A stretch of DNA of 64,000 nt, from positions 57,115,718-57,179,717 of the forward strand of contig OY804579.1 of the NCBI GenBank assembly GCA_963680875.1. Direction: 5' to 3'. The notes beneath the pieces were generated by a model. That model was not told the origin of the DNA. It worked only from the letters and a program-made list of their open reading frames with translations, and did no database searches. The translations under genes and the position numbers were made by a program. This document shows positions 52,201 through 58,605 of this stretch, piece by piece. This DNA is from Bathymodiolus brooksi. Taxonomy: Eukaryota > Mollusca > Bivalvia > Mytilida > Modiolidae. How positions within the stretch are numbered: the stretch's first letter is position 1; every line of letters starts with the position of its first letter.

Positions 52201-55200
52201 CAGGTCGGTGGTTTTCTCTGGGTATTCTGGTTTCCTCCTCCAATAAAACTTGATATAGCTGAAATATTGTTGAAACAACCCCCCCCCCCCCCCCCCCCTT
52301 TTTTTGTCAAGGTCAAAGGAACCATATATCTCACGCAAGGTAAATTCAAAGCATAACAATACCATATATTAAGCTATGATAATAATATCATTTTTTCTTT
52401 TTTTTTTATTATAGGTTATACGAGTACTACGAGGAGAACCATATTCAAATGTTAAAGACTTTGATCAGACAGAACATGATTACAAACATACCACTGAATA
52501 TTTCTCATCATTATCAATACAAGACGTACCTGCTAGACCTACATCACAAGAAGGTAACAAATACTTACTTAGGTTATTACAATCAAGTTTTCATTCAAAA
52601 TAAAAAATAATATAGGAACAAATATAGTGTAAAATAACTATTACACGATCTAGGCATAGGAAATAATATGGAGATATACCGGTTATTAACAATACAATTT
52701 TTACATATTTTGCAGGTGATGTACAAAACTTACTATATCCAGTTCGAGTACAGATGTCTAAAATGTTAGATCCACCAAACGAAGGTCAAGACTGGATTGC
52801 ATTGGCAAACGCTTTAGGGTTATATGAATTAATGGAAGGTCATAGTTCAGGATACAGCCAAACAAGACTTTTACTTAATTACTATGAGGTAAAATTCAGT
52901 GAATGATAATAATTGTTTCCAATAATTTTATATAATTTTTTAACTAGTTTTAGAACAATTGATTAAACCGCATCGGTGGTGTAATGGTTAGCGTGCTCGT
53001 CTCCAGTGCGGTAGATTGTAGCATTAAGGAGGAAGAGCAAAAAATGGTTGGCTCGTAATCAGGATAATATGTCCGAGTTGGGCGACACGTCTATCCGCGG
53101 ACTGTTGTTTTATTGATCTAGCACTATAAAAATCAAGCTAAGCGTGTTAGTTTAGAACAAAGCGGACCTCATCATCATCTCATTTAAAATTAACTTGTTC
53201 TTGCCATGATATAGCTGAAAAATTGCTGAGTTGGCATTAAACAACAAACACTCACTCACTCAATTTGTTTTCAACAGTAAAGTTGTGTTATGGGTGTTTG
53301 AAGCTACCTTCAACAATATTTGTGTTGTACGGTGGACATTATTAATGGGCCTGTGACTAGTCTTTATCACATAATGTACACCTTTAACTTAATTCTTATT
53401 TTTACACTTTTTCAGTGTTTTTGTAGTAGTTGCTTCCCTTTAACCCAGACAAAGGTGTTTCCTTTTCATGCAATGTTCAGCCAAATAACATATATTTTTC
53501 TCGTACTCTGTATAAAATTTAAATGTTGAAACGACTTTATTTGCCATAAAATTAACCTCTGTTATTTTTTGTCCTTTCCGTTGCTCTTGCATGGAACGGA
53601 ACCCATTTTGTACTGAGTATGGGAAATAACTCAAATTAAAAATGTCAAAAGCATAATTTTAGAGTCAAGTCGGACACTGCCAAATGATCTATTTCAAGGT
53701 GAAGTTTAATACTCAACTTGTACCTTTAGTTTAAAGTTTTCCCACATTTTCTCCATCAATAAAATACCTGATCTTTATAATAGAGGTAAACAAAAATATG
53801 GAAAGTAATGTAAAACAATATTTAATCATCCAAACATTTTAAAAGTAATAAATAATTCACACAAAAAATACACTGTCAGCAAGGTACTATTAATTCCTAA
53901 AATTAATTTCCTATCTCGTTACTTTCAACCATTAAAAAACATTATTTATTTCTCTGATTTTCATAAATATTGTATGTTGCAGGAATGTGGAGGTTCTATC
54001 TTGTATTTAGTCCAATGTCTTACTTCAATTGGTAGAAATGACGTTGTCTCCTTAATTTCTCAGTATCATTCATTAAGTAAGTATACATTTACCTATAGTA
54101 TTACAGGACAATCAGAAACTATCATAACTAATCGTCAGTTCAACTGTGATAAAACTTTTCCTAATTTACCATGATATGGCAATATCATTCCACTATTATA
54201 CAACTAATCCAAAAATGAAGATTTAAGTAGGTTACTGTCAAACCTGTAATAAGAGGTCACCTTTGGACAAAGAAAAAGAGGTCTCTTAAGACTGGTGACC
54301 TCTTAAAAGAGGTTCAATTCACATGAAATTTTCTATGATAAGACAAAAAAAAGGTGACCTTTTTAATACAGGTAACCGCATGGGCTGGTTTGACTGTATA
54401 TATCTAAATGTGTAGATGTAATTGGTTGCAGAAAGCCATTCAATACACTGTCTTTTCCTTCGTGTTCTTCAATATATGTAATAATTCCACTTCTTAAGAA
54501 AATGTATATTTATCAAAAGAAAAGCTCAGACCATATTTGGAATAAAATTAAAACAAGAATTGTCATTTGTACTATAAAATAATTGTATTTGATTTTTCAC
54601 ATGTGTATTTTGTGCCACATGGTCCATACAGTAATCATTTAATGTAATAGATATATACAAGATACAAGATACTTTATTTTCCAAATCAGGGCCCCTGGAG
54701 GGCATGATATAACATTCATAATTAGCACATACACAATAAATAAAGTAAAATATAATAATTATTTTATTACCATCAACCATGTATGTCACAGATTAGAACA
54801 AAGGGAAGTAATTCAAGCAAGATTGTCTTACAATTTTATATTCAGTTTGAGTATATAGTATATAGTATATATATGCCATTGCTGCATCAATTGTTTCCTT
54901 TGTCATAATTTTCCATATAATCAAAACTCAGACAGTTGTCCTTGTATCATTACTTTGTATGTTTGAATGACTCGAGTCACACGATGCTTTGAGGAGAATA
55001 TTAATATTTTTCTCACTTGTGCTGTATATCAGACACAACTCAGAAATCACTTTATGTGATGTCAGAAGATGCACTTATCTATTCTCTTTGAGACTGAAAG
55101 AATTTTGCCAGCGATATGACATTTTCAAATATTCTTATTTAACATTGAAATTCTGGACAGACAACTCATACGTTTGCATATTTTTCAAAGTATACATTGG

Positions 55201-55391
55201 TTTTTTTCAGGATTGTTTGAAGTAACAACAATTTTGCGTGACATAAACTTTTATGGTTAGGAAGTCTATAAGATCTTACTTTTATTTTTTCAGGTACATC
55301 TAGACCAAGTAATACACCTGTGAATTGTTACGATTCCGGAATGGTATCAGATGATGTTAAACCACTACAGACATTAACGGCAGCTATGTGA
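16148..55391 (+). CDS. NFKB1: NF-kappa-B p105/p100-type transcription factor, 20 coding exons
   Basis: Coding exons: 16148-16289, 17255-17394, 18106-18254, 18618-18751, 19687-19845, 20723-20827, 21716-21810, 23559-23697, 24179-24304, 39260-39325, 43254-44084, 47610-47751, 48791-48908, 49808-50030, 50718-50887, 51770-52024, 52415-52553, 52716-52888, 53983-54076, 55294-55391. All have AG/GT borders and join in frame to 3498 nt (1165 aa). Seen: Rel N-terminal domain about residues 50-240 with the p50-type DNA-contact motif [13 protein letters not shown] (65-77); IPT dimerisation domain about 245-350; basic NLS KHKRSKK (361-367); Gly/Pro-rich stretch (about 371-394); long linker (419-695); six or seven ankyrin repeats (about 705-985); death domain (about 1050-1130); degron DSGMVS (1147-1152). 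The family forms cytoplasmic, self-inhibited Rel precursors that release a p50/p52-like factor after IKK signalling. The start is the first Met of the first recognised exon. An acceptor at 16136 implies at least one upstream non-coding exon, which I did not find. It could equally be named Relish-like or NFKB2-like. Confidence 0.93.
16872..17145 (+). mobile_element. SINE tail fragment followed by a full type A SINE (NF-kB intron 1)
   Basis: 16872-16920 is a lone tail (gctgaaatactgctaaagtt) ending in (caat)n. A complete type A copy starts at 16921 with gggccatcatgatcattatg. Confidence 0.8.
17255..17394 (+). CDS. NF-kB exon 2: Rel domain DNA-contact loop
   Basis: Encodes residues 48-94. It contains [20 protein letters not shown] and EGPSHGG, the recognition-loop signature of class I (p50/p52) Rel proteins, including the redox-sensitive Cys (residue 70 here) that is conserved in the family. 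The donor is read as agg|gttagt. Confidence 0.92.
17590..17795 (+). mobile_element. Degraded SINE type A (NF-kB intron 2)
   Basis: Recognisable by spaced words such as ttgtcagtttgattccagcc and actgaaatattgttgaaaa. The SINE is preceded by a MITE remnant (gtccattaagccaggtttga). Confidence 0.6.
18106..18254 (+). CDS. NF-kB exon 3: Rel N-terminal domain
   Basis: Encodes a segment equivalent to the p105 stretch containing [15 protein letters not shown] and [15 protein letters not shown]. Phase 0 entry and 2-nt overhang exit fit both neighbours. Confidence 0.93.
18618..18751 (+). CDS. NF-kB exon 4: Rel N-terminal domain
   Basis: Encodes [20 protein letters not shown] and onward, matching the FANLGILHVTKKK region of p105 in position and pattern. 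Acceptor ctcacag, donor gtaggt. Confidence 0.93.
19040..19392 (+). mobile_element. SINE type C (head ggtggtgcaatggttagcgt), NF-kB intron 4
   Basis: tRNA-like head with A-box tggttagcgtgctcgcctc and B-box-like gagggttagagcccc. Body includes tctattcgcggactgttgtt. The tail gccatgatatagctgaaaaa resembles that of types A and B. Confidence 0.87.
19687..19845 (+). CDS. NF-kB exon 5: end of Rel N-terminal domain
   Basis: Encodes a basic helix ([19 protein letters not shown]) followed by [10 protein letters not shown] and [12 protein letters not shown], the hinge region leading to the dimerisation domain. Acceptor taacag, donor gtatgt. Confidence 0.94.
20723..20827 (+). CDS. NF-kB exon 6: start of dimerisation (IPT) domain
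   Basis: Encodes [20 protein letters not shown] and LLCEKVQK, the first strands of the Rel dimerisation domain. The donor is a weak gtcaaaat rather than gtaagt, chosen because it keeps the frame and matches the family exon border. Confidence 0.9.
21141..21335 (-). mobile_element. SINE type A, 5' truncated (NF-kB intron 6)
   Basis: Reverse-complement tail and body (ccactttcaacaatatttcc, gactgac-type words, gttgtatcgagtaaacctca). The head is missing. Confidence 0.8.
21716..21810 (+). CDS. NF-kB exon 7: dimerisation domain
   Basis: Encodes [20 protein letters not shown] followed by [12 protein letters not shown], the conserved central part of the dimerisation domain. Phase 0 exit at gtaaca. 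Confidence 0.94.
21871..22075 (-). mobile_element. SINE type A fragment plus remnant of ACAGTAATCCCC-type MITE
   Basis: 21871-21962 is a SINE body fragment. 21964-22075 (acagtaacccccttttaaaa, ctgatcaggccagaattgag) matches elements at 28080-28245 and 37130-37272. Confidence 0.65.
22424..23507. mobile_element. 1,084-bp foldback element with 8-bp target duplication (NF-kB intron 7)
   Basis: Near-perfect inverted arms of roughly 520 bp (I saw essentially one substitution plus poly-A length differences), separated by a ~37-bp spacer. Ends cacaggggctaggtgcgtcc and its complement. Flanked by gcccggta at 22416-22423 and 23508-23515. CAGGGG-type ends with 8-bp duplications suggest a hAT-mobilised foldback/MITE. 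No coding region. It ends 51 bp before exon 8. Confidence 0.95.
23559..23697 (+). CDS. NF-kB exon 8: end of dimerisation domain
   Basis: Encodes [12 protein letters not shown], then [20 protein letters not shown] and FTYYPQKD, the last strands of the Rel domain. It begins only 43 bp after the target duplication of the foldback element at 22424-23507. Confidence 0.94.
23880..24070 (+). mobile_element. Degraded SINE type C body
   Basis: Words gcaacactataaaaatcatg, gtgtgttggtctagttc and tatggttgagaaattgctca parallel the type C SINEs at 19040 and 52971. Confidence 0.5.
24179..24304 (+). CDS. NF-kB exon 9: NLS and Gly/Pro-rich stretch
   Basis: Encodes the basic NLS KHKRSKK followed by [19 protein letters not shown] and IGGNGLQ. 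This position corresponds to the NLS plus glycine-rich region that limits proteasomal processing in vertebrate p105, but the glycine run here is much shorter and interrupted. Confidence 0.9.
24731..25150 (+). mobile_element. Hairpin-headed repeat, family HL4 (single unit)
   Basis: Begins with an imperfect stem-loop (attcccactct, loop cgt, agagtggtgggtat), then cattcgtccgtccatcc, a unit with accttttaacagaact and a gttatgtcccc word. No tandem array. Confidence 0.55.
26266..27645 (+). mobile_element. Hairpin-headed tandem repeat, family HL2, about 8 units of ~168 bp
   Basis: Head hairpin around atactccccgcaaac-aaa-gtttggggggttat, then ccatccgtccgtctgtccat, then units starting catgtaccttgtaagcgcaa and holding tgaaactttacacatttgta. 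Poly-G tracts of up to about 12 lie at unit borders. Late units are more diverged. Confidence 0.9.
28080..28245. mobile_element. MITE-like element (ends taatcccccta / aggaggactactgt)
   Basis: Ends are rough inverted repeats. The interior atcaggccagatttcagaag matches 21964-22075, and 37130-37272 in reverse. Confidence 0.6.
28985..29250. repeat. Interspersed repeat of the gagagtgccatgctccttgc type
   Basis: Contains ccaggtggcagatagagaat and gagagtgccatgctccttgc plus gttaaagatccctta. I recall these words as common in molluscan genomes. No coding potential is seen. Confidence 0.5.
29263..29400 (+). mobile_element. Solo 5' end of HL1 family
   Basis: Hairpin agctcaccttgcc-aaa-ggcaatgtaagct followed by tttgccatcacttg. 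No tandem units follow; a truncated copy. Confidence 0.65.
29798..30832 (-). pseudogene. DDE transposase with HIRAN-like N-terminus, one nonsense codon
   Basis: A single frame of 344 codons is interrupted only by TGA at 30073-30071. Residues about 8-45 ([20 protein letters not shown], then NNPNDKFSV) resemble a HIRAN domain. From residue 60 the pogo/DDE_1 catalytic core follows: [13 protein letters not shown] (D62), [12 protein letters not shown] (D169), [16 protein letters not shown] (D206), so the DDD triad is intact. After the stop the frame continues [20 protein letters not shown] and an acidic C-terminus, as in related transposases. The stop sits where a Trp is expected (KSW-DAI pattern). 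No CENP-B/HTH DNA-binding domain is encoded upstream of the core, and only ~200 bp remain to the TIR. Confidence 0.85.
30890..30900 (-). promoter_or_regulatory. TATA box of the transposon
   Basis: Minus-strand tctataaata sits about 60 bp upstream of the transposase ATG (30832) and inside the TIRs. Confidence 0.55.
31985..32053. mobile_element. Partial pogo-type MITE
   Basis: Right half only: aaaaaggtgaccttttatta, then caggtgactgcagg and caggtttgact. Confidence 0.65.
33210..33440 (+). mobile_element. SINE type A (intron 9)
   Basis: Full head to tail; a few bases are missing around the B box (gcaagttcaaatcccac). Confidence 0.85.
33740..35868 (+). mobile_element. Helitron-like HL1 element, copy b, ~320-bp double units
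   Basis: Head is a perfect 12-bp hairpin (ttcacctggacc-aaa-ggtccaggtgaa). The array alternates two ~160-bp half-units (ggaccctatgggaaaatgtt with actacaaatatgattaaagc; gaccctatgggaaaaatgtt with aaaccacttggacaattgaa), a higher-order repeat of about 320 bp. Ends hairpin aggctc-ttga-gagcct then ctgg. Frames through it are non-genic. Confidence 0.88.
36426..36684 (-). mobile_element. SINE type C (intron 9)
   Basis: Reverse complement: tail gtttaacaccgactcagcaa, body, and head gaggcgagcacactaaccat. Confidence 0.85.
37130..37272. mobile_element. MITE-like element related to 28080-28245
   Basis: Words cttataagaggggtggcc, aatctggcctgataagaggg and cctcataagac, opposite in orientation to the 28080 copy. 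Confidence 0.55.
37274..38326 (+). mobile_element. SINE type A split by a retroelement fragment
   Basis: 5' part 37274-37440 stops at gtcggtggttttc; 3' part 38247-38326 resumes at tttcctccaccaataaaact. The intervening ~806 bp is a retroelement 3' end. About 14 SINE bases are lost at the junction. Confidence 0.8.
37441..38246 (+). pseudogene. Reverse-transcriptase C-terminal fragment, Penelope-like or related
   Basis: Open frame 37442-37882 reads [18 protein letters not shown], then [38 protein letters not shown] and [24 protein letters not shown] + YDKR + SQLIRYAR is the C-terminal RT pattern of a retroelement group abundant in invertebrates, related to Penelope-like elements. 5'-truncated, with a ~360-bp 3' region. 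The clade call is uncertain. Confidence 0.65.
39260..39325 (+). CDS. NF-kB exon 10: short linker exon
   Basis: A 66-nt exon flanked by tattttcag and gtgagt. It encodes polar [20 protein letters not shown]. It is supported by frame: it accepts 1 nt and donates 1 nt, making the codon GAT with exon 11. It lies about 15 kb downstream of exon 9. Confidence 0.75.
39583..40142 (+). mobile_element. Hairpin-headed tandem repeat, family HL3, three units
   Basis: Head agccgagtt / aactcggct (9-bp stem, 12-nt loop). Units of about 160 bp contain tctaaatgaaacttggtaca and gaggaggaagcctattgata. The end carries cgcaactcggct, the inverse of the head agccgagttgcg. Lies in NF-kB intron 10. Confidence 0.85.
40290..42046 (+). 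repeat. Composite tandem repeat, ~88 and ~184 bp units (NF-kB intron 10)
   Basis: Repeated block ccacattagacagtgtgcca with tatggtcaatgtctacagga and cactacaaagaaaattaaaa recurs about every 88 bp. Some copies carry an extra ~96-bp segment with accaactttagcaatatttc and atcgtggcatgattatgaaa, which is reverse-complement SINE tail. About 16-18 blocks. Confidence 0.88.
42047..42248 (+). mobile_element. SINE type A lacking head start
   Basis: Begins within the head at caactacctgtgcaatcag and abuts the tandem repeat. The tail is complete (actgaaatattgttgaaagt). Confidence 0.8.
42365..42462 (+). repeat. Two-copy tandem duplication
   Basis: ctaaagtaaatgatagtcca plus tatgatattgaaag occurs twice in direct succession. 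Confidence 0.75.
43254..44084 (+). CDS. NF-kB exon 11: large linker exon with AT-hook-like motif
   Basis: An 831-nt exon encoding residues 419-695. It is low in hydrophobics and rich in Pro, Gln, Met, Ser and Asp/Glu. PKRGRPPKH (443-451) matches the AT-hook core RGRP with flanking basic residues. IKTE (623-626) matches the SUMO consensus. Acidic stretches follow ([11 protein letters not shown]). No folded domain is recognised. The donor gtaggt at 44085 keeps the frame into exon 12; reading past it ends at a stop at 44113. Confidence 0.88.
44133..44517 (+). repeat. 43-bp tandem repeat, 9 copies, 49 bp after exon 11 donor
   Basis: Unit ggtaatggtttaattaattg + gttatcaattatatgttagttac. Spacing counted as 43 bp between the first two copies. 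Copies are nearly identical. Confidence 0.93.
44588..44747. mobile_element. Pogo-type MITE (NF-kB intron 11)
   Basis: cagtcaaacctgtattaaga to gggcaggtttgactg, flanked by ta/tt. Interior gtgaccttttaatacaggtg. Confidence 0.88.
44748..47150. other. NF-kB intron 11, mostly unannotated
   Basis: 44875-44985 resembles 22145-22260 (catgcaraaatttaactac, gctaagaatagga), so it is an old interspersed repeat. A (TA)n microsatellite lies near 46428-46445. Otherwise AT-rich, no exon seen. Confidence 0.5.
47151..47306. mobile_element. Palindromic MITE, ~70-bp arms
   Basis: Ends aattaaaattagatctcc and ggagatcctaattttaatt. Both arms carry ttgctcc/ggagcaa and cactgtgtgggaa/ctcccacacagcg. The centre holds caacatcccc...gggatgttg. 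Confidence 0.85.
47610..47751 (+). CDS. NF-kB exon 12: first ankyrin repeat
   Basis: Encodes [20 protein letters not shown] and [12 protein letters not shown], an ankyrin-like helix pair at the start of the I-kappa-B half. Acceptor tattttcag, donor gtaagt. Confidence 0.88.
47797..47920 (+). mobile_element. SINE type A 3' fragment
   Basis: From cagtgacttacagcaggtct to the tail; starts 46 bp after the exon 12 donor. Confidence 0.8.
47937..48110. mobile_element. Pogo-type MITE, second family, inverted relative to 14525-14700
   Basis: Ends ta|cagtggagtttatatgga and gacaggttttactg|ta. Reverse complement aligns along its length with the 14525 copy (acaaagatttc, ggtttatacagga words). Confidence 0.82.
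48791..48908 (+). CDS. NF-kB exon 13: ankyrin repeat
   Basis: Encodes [20 protein letters not shown] with the ankyrin TPLHxA-type turn. Acceptor cttttacag, donor gtgagt, phase 0 exit. Confidence 0.92.
49040..49380 (+). mobile_element. HL1 fragment with 3' end (NF-kB intron 13)
   Basis: Unit words ttgaaccaaacttggcagga and ggtcaccatt, a two-copy 38-bp internal duplication (about 49228-49303, taactttaagaacatagtta), then a decayed terminal hairpin aggctcaggtgatcct and ctag. Confidence 0.75.
49677..49763. mobile_element. Half pogo-type MITE
   Basis: Left half only (agtcaaacctgtattaagag to aaaagaggtttaattt), ending 45 bp before NF-kB exon 14. Confidence 0.75.
49808..50030 (+). CDS. NF-kB exon 14: ankyrin repeats
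   Basis: Encodes two repeats: [20 protein letters not shown] with VGADPTMVD, then [13 protein letters not shown] half pogo-type MITE ends about 45 bp upstream of the acceptor. Confidence 0.94.
50427..50685 (+). mobile_element. SINE type A (NF-kB intron 14)
   Basis: Full-length: ggtcgtcgtgaacgtatggt to tgaaagtggtgttaaacacc, with B-box-like gtgagttcgaactcc. Confidence 0.9.
50718..50887 (+). CDS. NF-kB exon 15: ankyrin repeats
   Basis: Encodes [20 protein letters not shown] and [20 protein letters not shown], two ankyrin repeats. It follows an intron largely occupied by a full SINE (50427-50685) that ends 32 bp before the exon. Confidence 0.93.
51030..51240 (+). repeat. Interspersed repeat, copy 2
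   Basis: ccaggtcctggctttagaca, ggcacaaaaatgtggtgggg and ttaaaccagttaatggattg recur at 60655-60800; more distant at 7720-7905 and, inverted, 59640-59725. Confidence 0.65.
51640..51763 (+). repeat. ~30-bp tandem repeat, 4 copies, abutting exon 16 acceptor
   Basis: Unit actttttaaccatgttaaat + tatttacata. The last copy runs into gactttcag, the splice acceptor of exon 16. Confidence 0.88.
51770..52024 (+). CDS. NF-kB exon 16: last ankyrin repeat and acidic tail
   Basis: Encodes [20 protein letters not shown] with [11 protein letters not shown], then an acidic segment ([13 protein letters not shown]). The acceptor cag is fused to the end of a tandem repeat (51640-51763). Confidence 0.93.
52141..52298 (+). 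mobile_element. SINE type A fragment ending in a 20-C tract
   Basis: From caggcgaggggtacttgata to gctgaaatattgttgaaa, then aa and twenty C (52279-52298). The head is absent. The C tract replaces the usual tail end. Confidence 0.8.
52415..52553 (+). CDS. NF-kB exon 17: ankyrin to death-domain spacer
   Basis: Encodes [20 protein letters not shown] and a Ser/Thr-rich tail ([12 protein letters not shown]). No domain is recognised. Frame and splice sites (attatag, gtaaca) support it. Confidence 0.87.
52716..52888 (+). CDS. NF-kB exon 18: death domain, first part
   Basis: Encodes [20 protein letters not shown] and [11 protein letters not shown], which match the death-domain start (DW..LA..LGL) found at the C-terminus of p105/p100. 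Confidence 0.92.
52971..53260 (+). mobile_element. SINE type C (NF-kB intron 18)
   Basis: Head catcggtggtgtaatggtta with A-box, shortened B-box region, body ctatccgcggactgttgttt, shared tail, (actc)n end. Confidence 0.85.
53288..53385 (-). mobile_element. Degraded SINE type A fragment
   Basis: ctaccttcaacaatatttgt and tttatcacataatgtacacc in reverse-complement order. Confidence 0.55.
53983..54076 (+). CDS. NF-kB exon 19: death domain, last helices
   Basis: Encodes [20 protein letters not shown] and VVSLI, the closing helices of the death domain. Acceptor gttgcag, donor gtaagt. Confidence 0.92.
54234..54395. mobile_element. Pogo-type MITE (NF-kB intron 19)
   Basis: actgtcaaacctgtaataag to ggctggtttgactg|ta. 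Interior as in the 44588 and 55457 copies. Confidence 0.85.
55294..55391 (+). CDS. NF-kB exon 20: C-terminal phosphodegron and stop
   Basis: Encodes the last 32 residues and TGA. It contains DSGMVS followed by DD, an exact DSGxxS beta-TrCP degron pattern in the same place, after the death domain, as the p105 degron. Confidence 0.9.
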
Positions 55392-55830
55392 TCATTGTAC
55401 AAATTGCTTACATTATTATTTTTAAAATAACATTTTGGATTAGTTATTTTTAACTACAGTCAAACCTGTATTAAGAGGTCACCTTTTGGACAAAGAAAAA
55501 GTGGCCTTTTAAGACAGGTGGTCTCTTAAAAGAGGTTCAGTTGATATGAAATTTATATGACCTGAAAAGAAAAATGTGACCTTTTAATACAGGTGACTGG
55601 TTAACAGAGGTGACCACTTGGGCAGGTTTGACTGTACATTCATTGATCATGTCCATGTCATGTTTAGTTTTCTTATCATTAATCAATTGTGAGAATATAT
55701 TTTAGATTATTTTATATTTTTATGTTTGTGAGTTGATGATTGTTTATATATAAATACTTTTTGTCTTGTACAAGTGTTAGAAAACTAAGACAATGAAAAT
55801 AAATAAAAATAAAAAATGTGTGTATTAAAT
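55392..55830 (+). other. NF-kB 3' UTR with polyadenylation signals
   Basis: Follows the stop codon. Overlapping AATAAA hexamers at 55798-55803 and 55802-55807 are the likely poly(A) signals. A complete pogo-type MITE (55457-55634) lies between stop and signals, so it is probably transcribed in the mature mRNA. The exact cleavage site is not visible. Confidence 0.65.
55457..55634. mobile_element. Pogo-type MITE inside the NF-kB 3' UTR
   Basis: ta|cagtcaaacctgtattaag to gggcaggtttgactg|ta. Internal inverted words can fold in the transcript. Confidence 0.9.
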
Positions 55831-57191
55831 AAATATATTTATTATATAGATAGGTGTGAATTATGGGGATTTATCCGTGAAATAAATTCTGGTATTTCAC
55901 ATGTGAAATATCAGATTTTTCCCACCGGAACTACTTTTACAAAACTATAAGTGTGGTGGTTACGTCCCTTGTTGTTTTACAGTGAATACACATACGATTG
56001 TAAACTGAAAAAATTCCGCAAAATGTTATTGACGACTTTGGCACATAACCCACATGACGTCATATGAAGACTTCCAGTTTGAAACGTAAAGATTAGACGT
56101 TATTTGGCTTCGTGTATGCTTCAATTGTGATCTAATTTAATTAAAATAAGCTTTCAAGGTAAGCATTTTAATAATTTTTGGGCATTGTTGTAAATATGAA
56201 AAATAGGATTTCACATTTTCAAGATGGGAGATCCTTCCAGCTGAACCCTGTAGTATCATTGCTCATAGATTCATACGCGTGCAATGAAATATACAAATAA
56301 AAAAAAATGTATAAGAAATTTTGAAAGTTTATATAATAAACAGTATAACTAAATCATACATTTTGAATATCAAAATAAGACCAGTCATGACCGAATACGC
56401 ATTAACGATTAAACTCGTGGACGGAACAAGTTCCGCCCACTCGTTTAATCCTTATGCGTACTTCGGTCACACATGGTCTTATTTTGATATTCAAAATCTA
56501 CAATTAGTTGTACTATATGTAACTATGATGACAAATCCCAAAGATTTTTATATTGTCAAATATCATGTAATAAATGAGCTTATTTTAGAAGCATACATAA
56601 ATTGATGGCTGTAAAAAATATTCTGATGAAAAAAGAAATAAATTTGTTTAGATTGACTACAAAATTATTTATTGGGATTCATATTTTTATATATAACTTA
56701 TGTCGAACATATGACTAGGAAATATTTTACGATAGTAAATTTAAATTGTTCAATACAGGAAGATTCTTCCATCATCTAAAAGAACACTAGAGAAATATTA
56801 GAAGAACTATTGTATGTTTATTGGTTAAATAGTACCGACTTAGTTGTGTTACAAGACATGGACCTTCATTATTGTAATAACAAACTGGAGCTTGGTCTAT
56901 CTTACCAGTACTACAGTAATATGTTTGTTAAGACTGCCATAAGGTTTCAGGGTTTGAGTGATACATGGTCTGTAATCCTCTTGACAATATTCAGTATTGA
57001 AATGCTGGAGAACTGATGCTTTCTATTTGTACAGTATGTAAAGATTGCCAAAACAAAAATGTTAAGCTTATGTACAGTGTAAAGTAAATATTGTGAGTGT
57101 TTTCTAAATTTGTACAAAATGTGAACAAATGTTTGTTTTAATTGTTACATTAACAAGTGAAGCAGTATATTTTCTATTATAACCAGTTTTT
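55831..57191. other. Intergenic, no gene recognised apart from a palindromic MITE
   Basis: AT-rich. Holds the palindrome at 56360-56497. Short open frames here show no family resemblance. Confidence 0.5.
56360..56497. mobile_element. Palindromic MITE, ~65-bp arms
   Basis: attttgaatatcaaaataag at the left is the inverse of cttattttgatattcaaaat at the right. Inner arms carry cgaatacgcattaacgatta and its diverged inverse, with gttccg loops. Confidence 0.88.
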
Positions 57192-58605
57192 TAGCTAACC
57201 TTGCGTCCGTTAACTTTTCACATTTTAATCTTCTCCTCTGAAACCCCTCAGCCAAATGAAGTGAAACTTAGTAAGAAGCATCTATGGAAGGTCCTCTCTA
57301 AAGATTACTCATTTTGTCCCGATCCATTAACAAACATGGCCACCATAGTCAATTCTTGTTTCTGATTGGCCGATTTAAAAAAATCTTCTCCTTTGAAACC
57401 GCTTGGCCAAATGAACCGAAACTTGGTAGGAAGCATCTATGGCAGGTCCTCTATAGAGATTGCTCATTTCGTCCCAATCTGATAACAAACATGGCCACCA
57501 CATGCAATTCTTGTTTATGATTGGTTAATTTCTAAAAAATCGTCTCCACTGAAATCGCTTGGCCAAATGAATCGAAACTTGGTAGGAAACTTCGTTGAAA
57601 GCTACTCTATAAACATTGCTCATTTAGTTCCGATTCGTTTACAAACATGGCCACCACAGACAATTTTTGTTTTTGATTGGCTGATTTCTAAAAAATCGTC
57701 TTTTCTAAAACCACTTTGTAAAATGAATCGAACCTTGGTAGGAAGCATCCTTGGAAGGTCCTCTATAAAGATTGCACATTTAGTTCTGATCCATTAATAA
57801 ACATGGCCACCATAGACAATTCTTGTTTCTGATTGGCCGATTTAAAAAAATCTTCTCCTTTGAAACCACTTGGCAAAATGAATGGAAACGTGGTAGGAAG
57901 CATCTATGGCAGGTCCTCTATAAAGATTACTCATTTCGTCCCGATCCGTTAACAAACATGGTCGCCACAGTCATTTCTTCTTTCTGATTGGTTGATTTCT
58001 AAAGAATCTTCTCCTCTGTTACCGCTTGGCCAAATGAATCGAAATTTGGTAGGAAACATCATTGGAAGGTCCTCTATAAAGATTGCTCATTTCGTTCCGA
58101 TCCGTTTACAAACATGGCCGCCACAGGCAATTCTTGTTTCTGATTGGTTGATTTCTAAAAAAATTGTCTCCTCTGAAACCGCTAGGCCAATTGAATCGAA
58201 ATTTGGTAGGAAGCATCCTTGGAAGGTCCTCTATAAAGATTGCTCATTTAGTTCCGATCCGTTAACAAACATGGCCACCACAGGCAATTCTTGTTTCTGA
58301 TTGGTTGATTTTAAAAAAAAATTCTTCTCTGAAACCGCTTTGCCAAATGAATCAAAGCTTGGTAGGAAGCATCCTTGGAAGGTCATCTATAAAGATTGCG
58401 CATTTAGTTCCCATCCGTTAATAAACATGGCCACCATAGGCCATTGTTGTTTCTCATTGGTTGATTTATAAAAATCTTCTTCTCTGTAACTGCTTAGCAA
58501 ATGAACTGAAACTTGGTGAGAAGCACCTATGGAAGGTTCTGTATTAAGTTTCCTCAAAGCAGAATGAAAGGGGAGCGACACAGGCTCAGTCCACTGAGCC
58601 TCTAG
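57192..58605 (+). mobile_element. Helitron-like HL1-related array, copy c
   Basis: Starts agctaaccttgcgtccgtta without a full head hairpin. About eight ~165-bp units with ggaaggtcctctataaagat and aacaaacatggccaccacag. Ends hairpin aggctcagt-cc-actgagcct then ctag and a T run. Confidence 0.85.
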
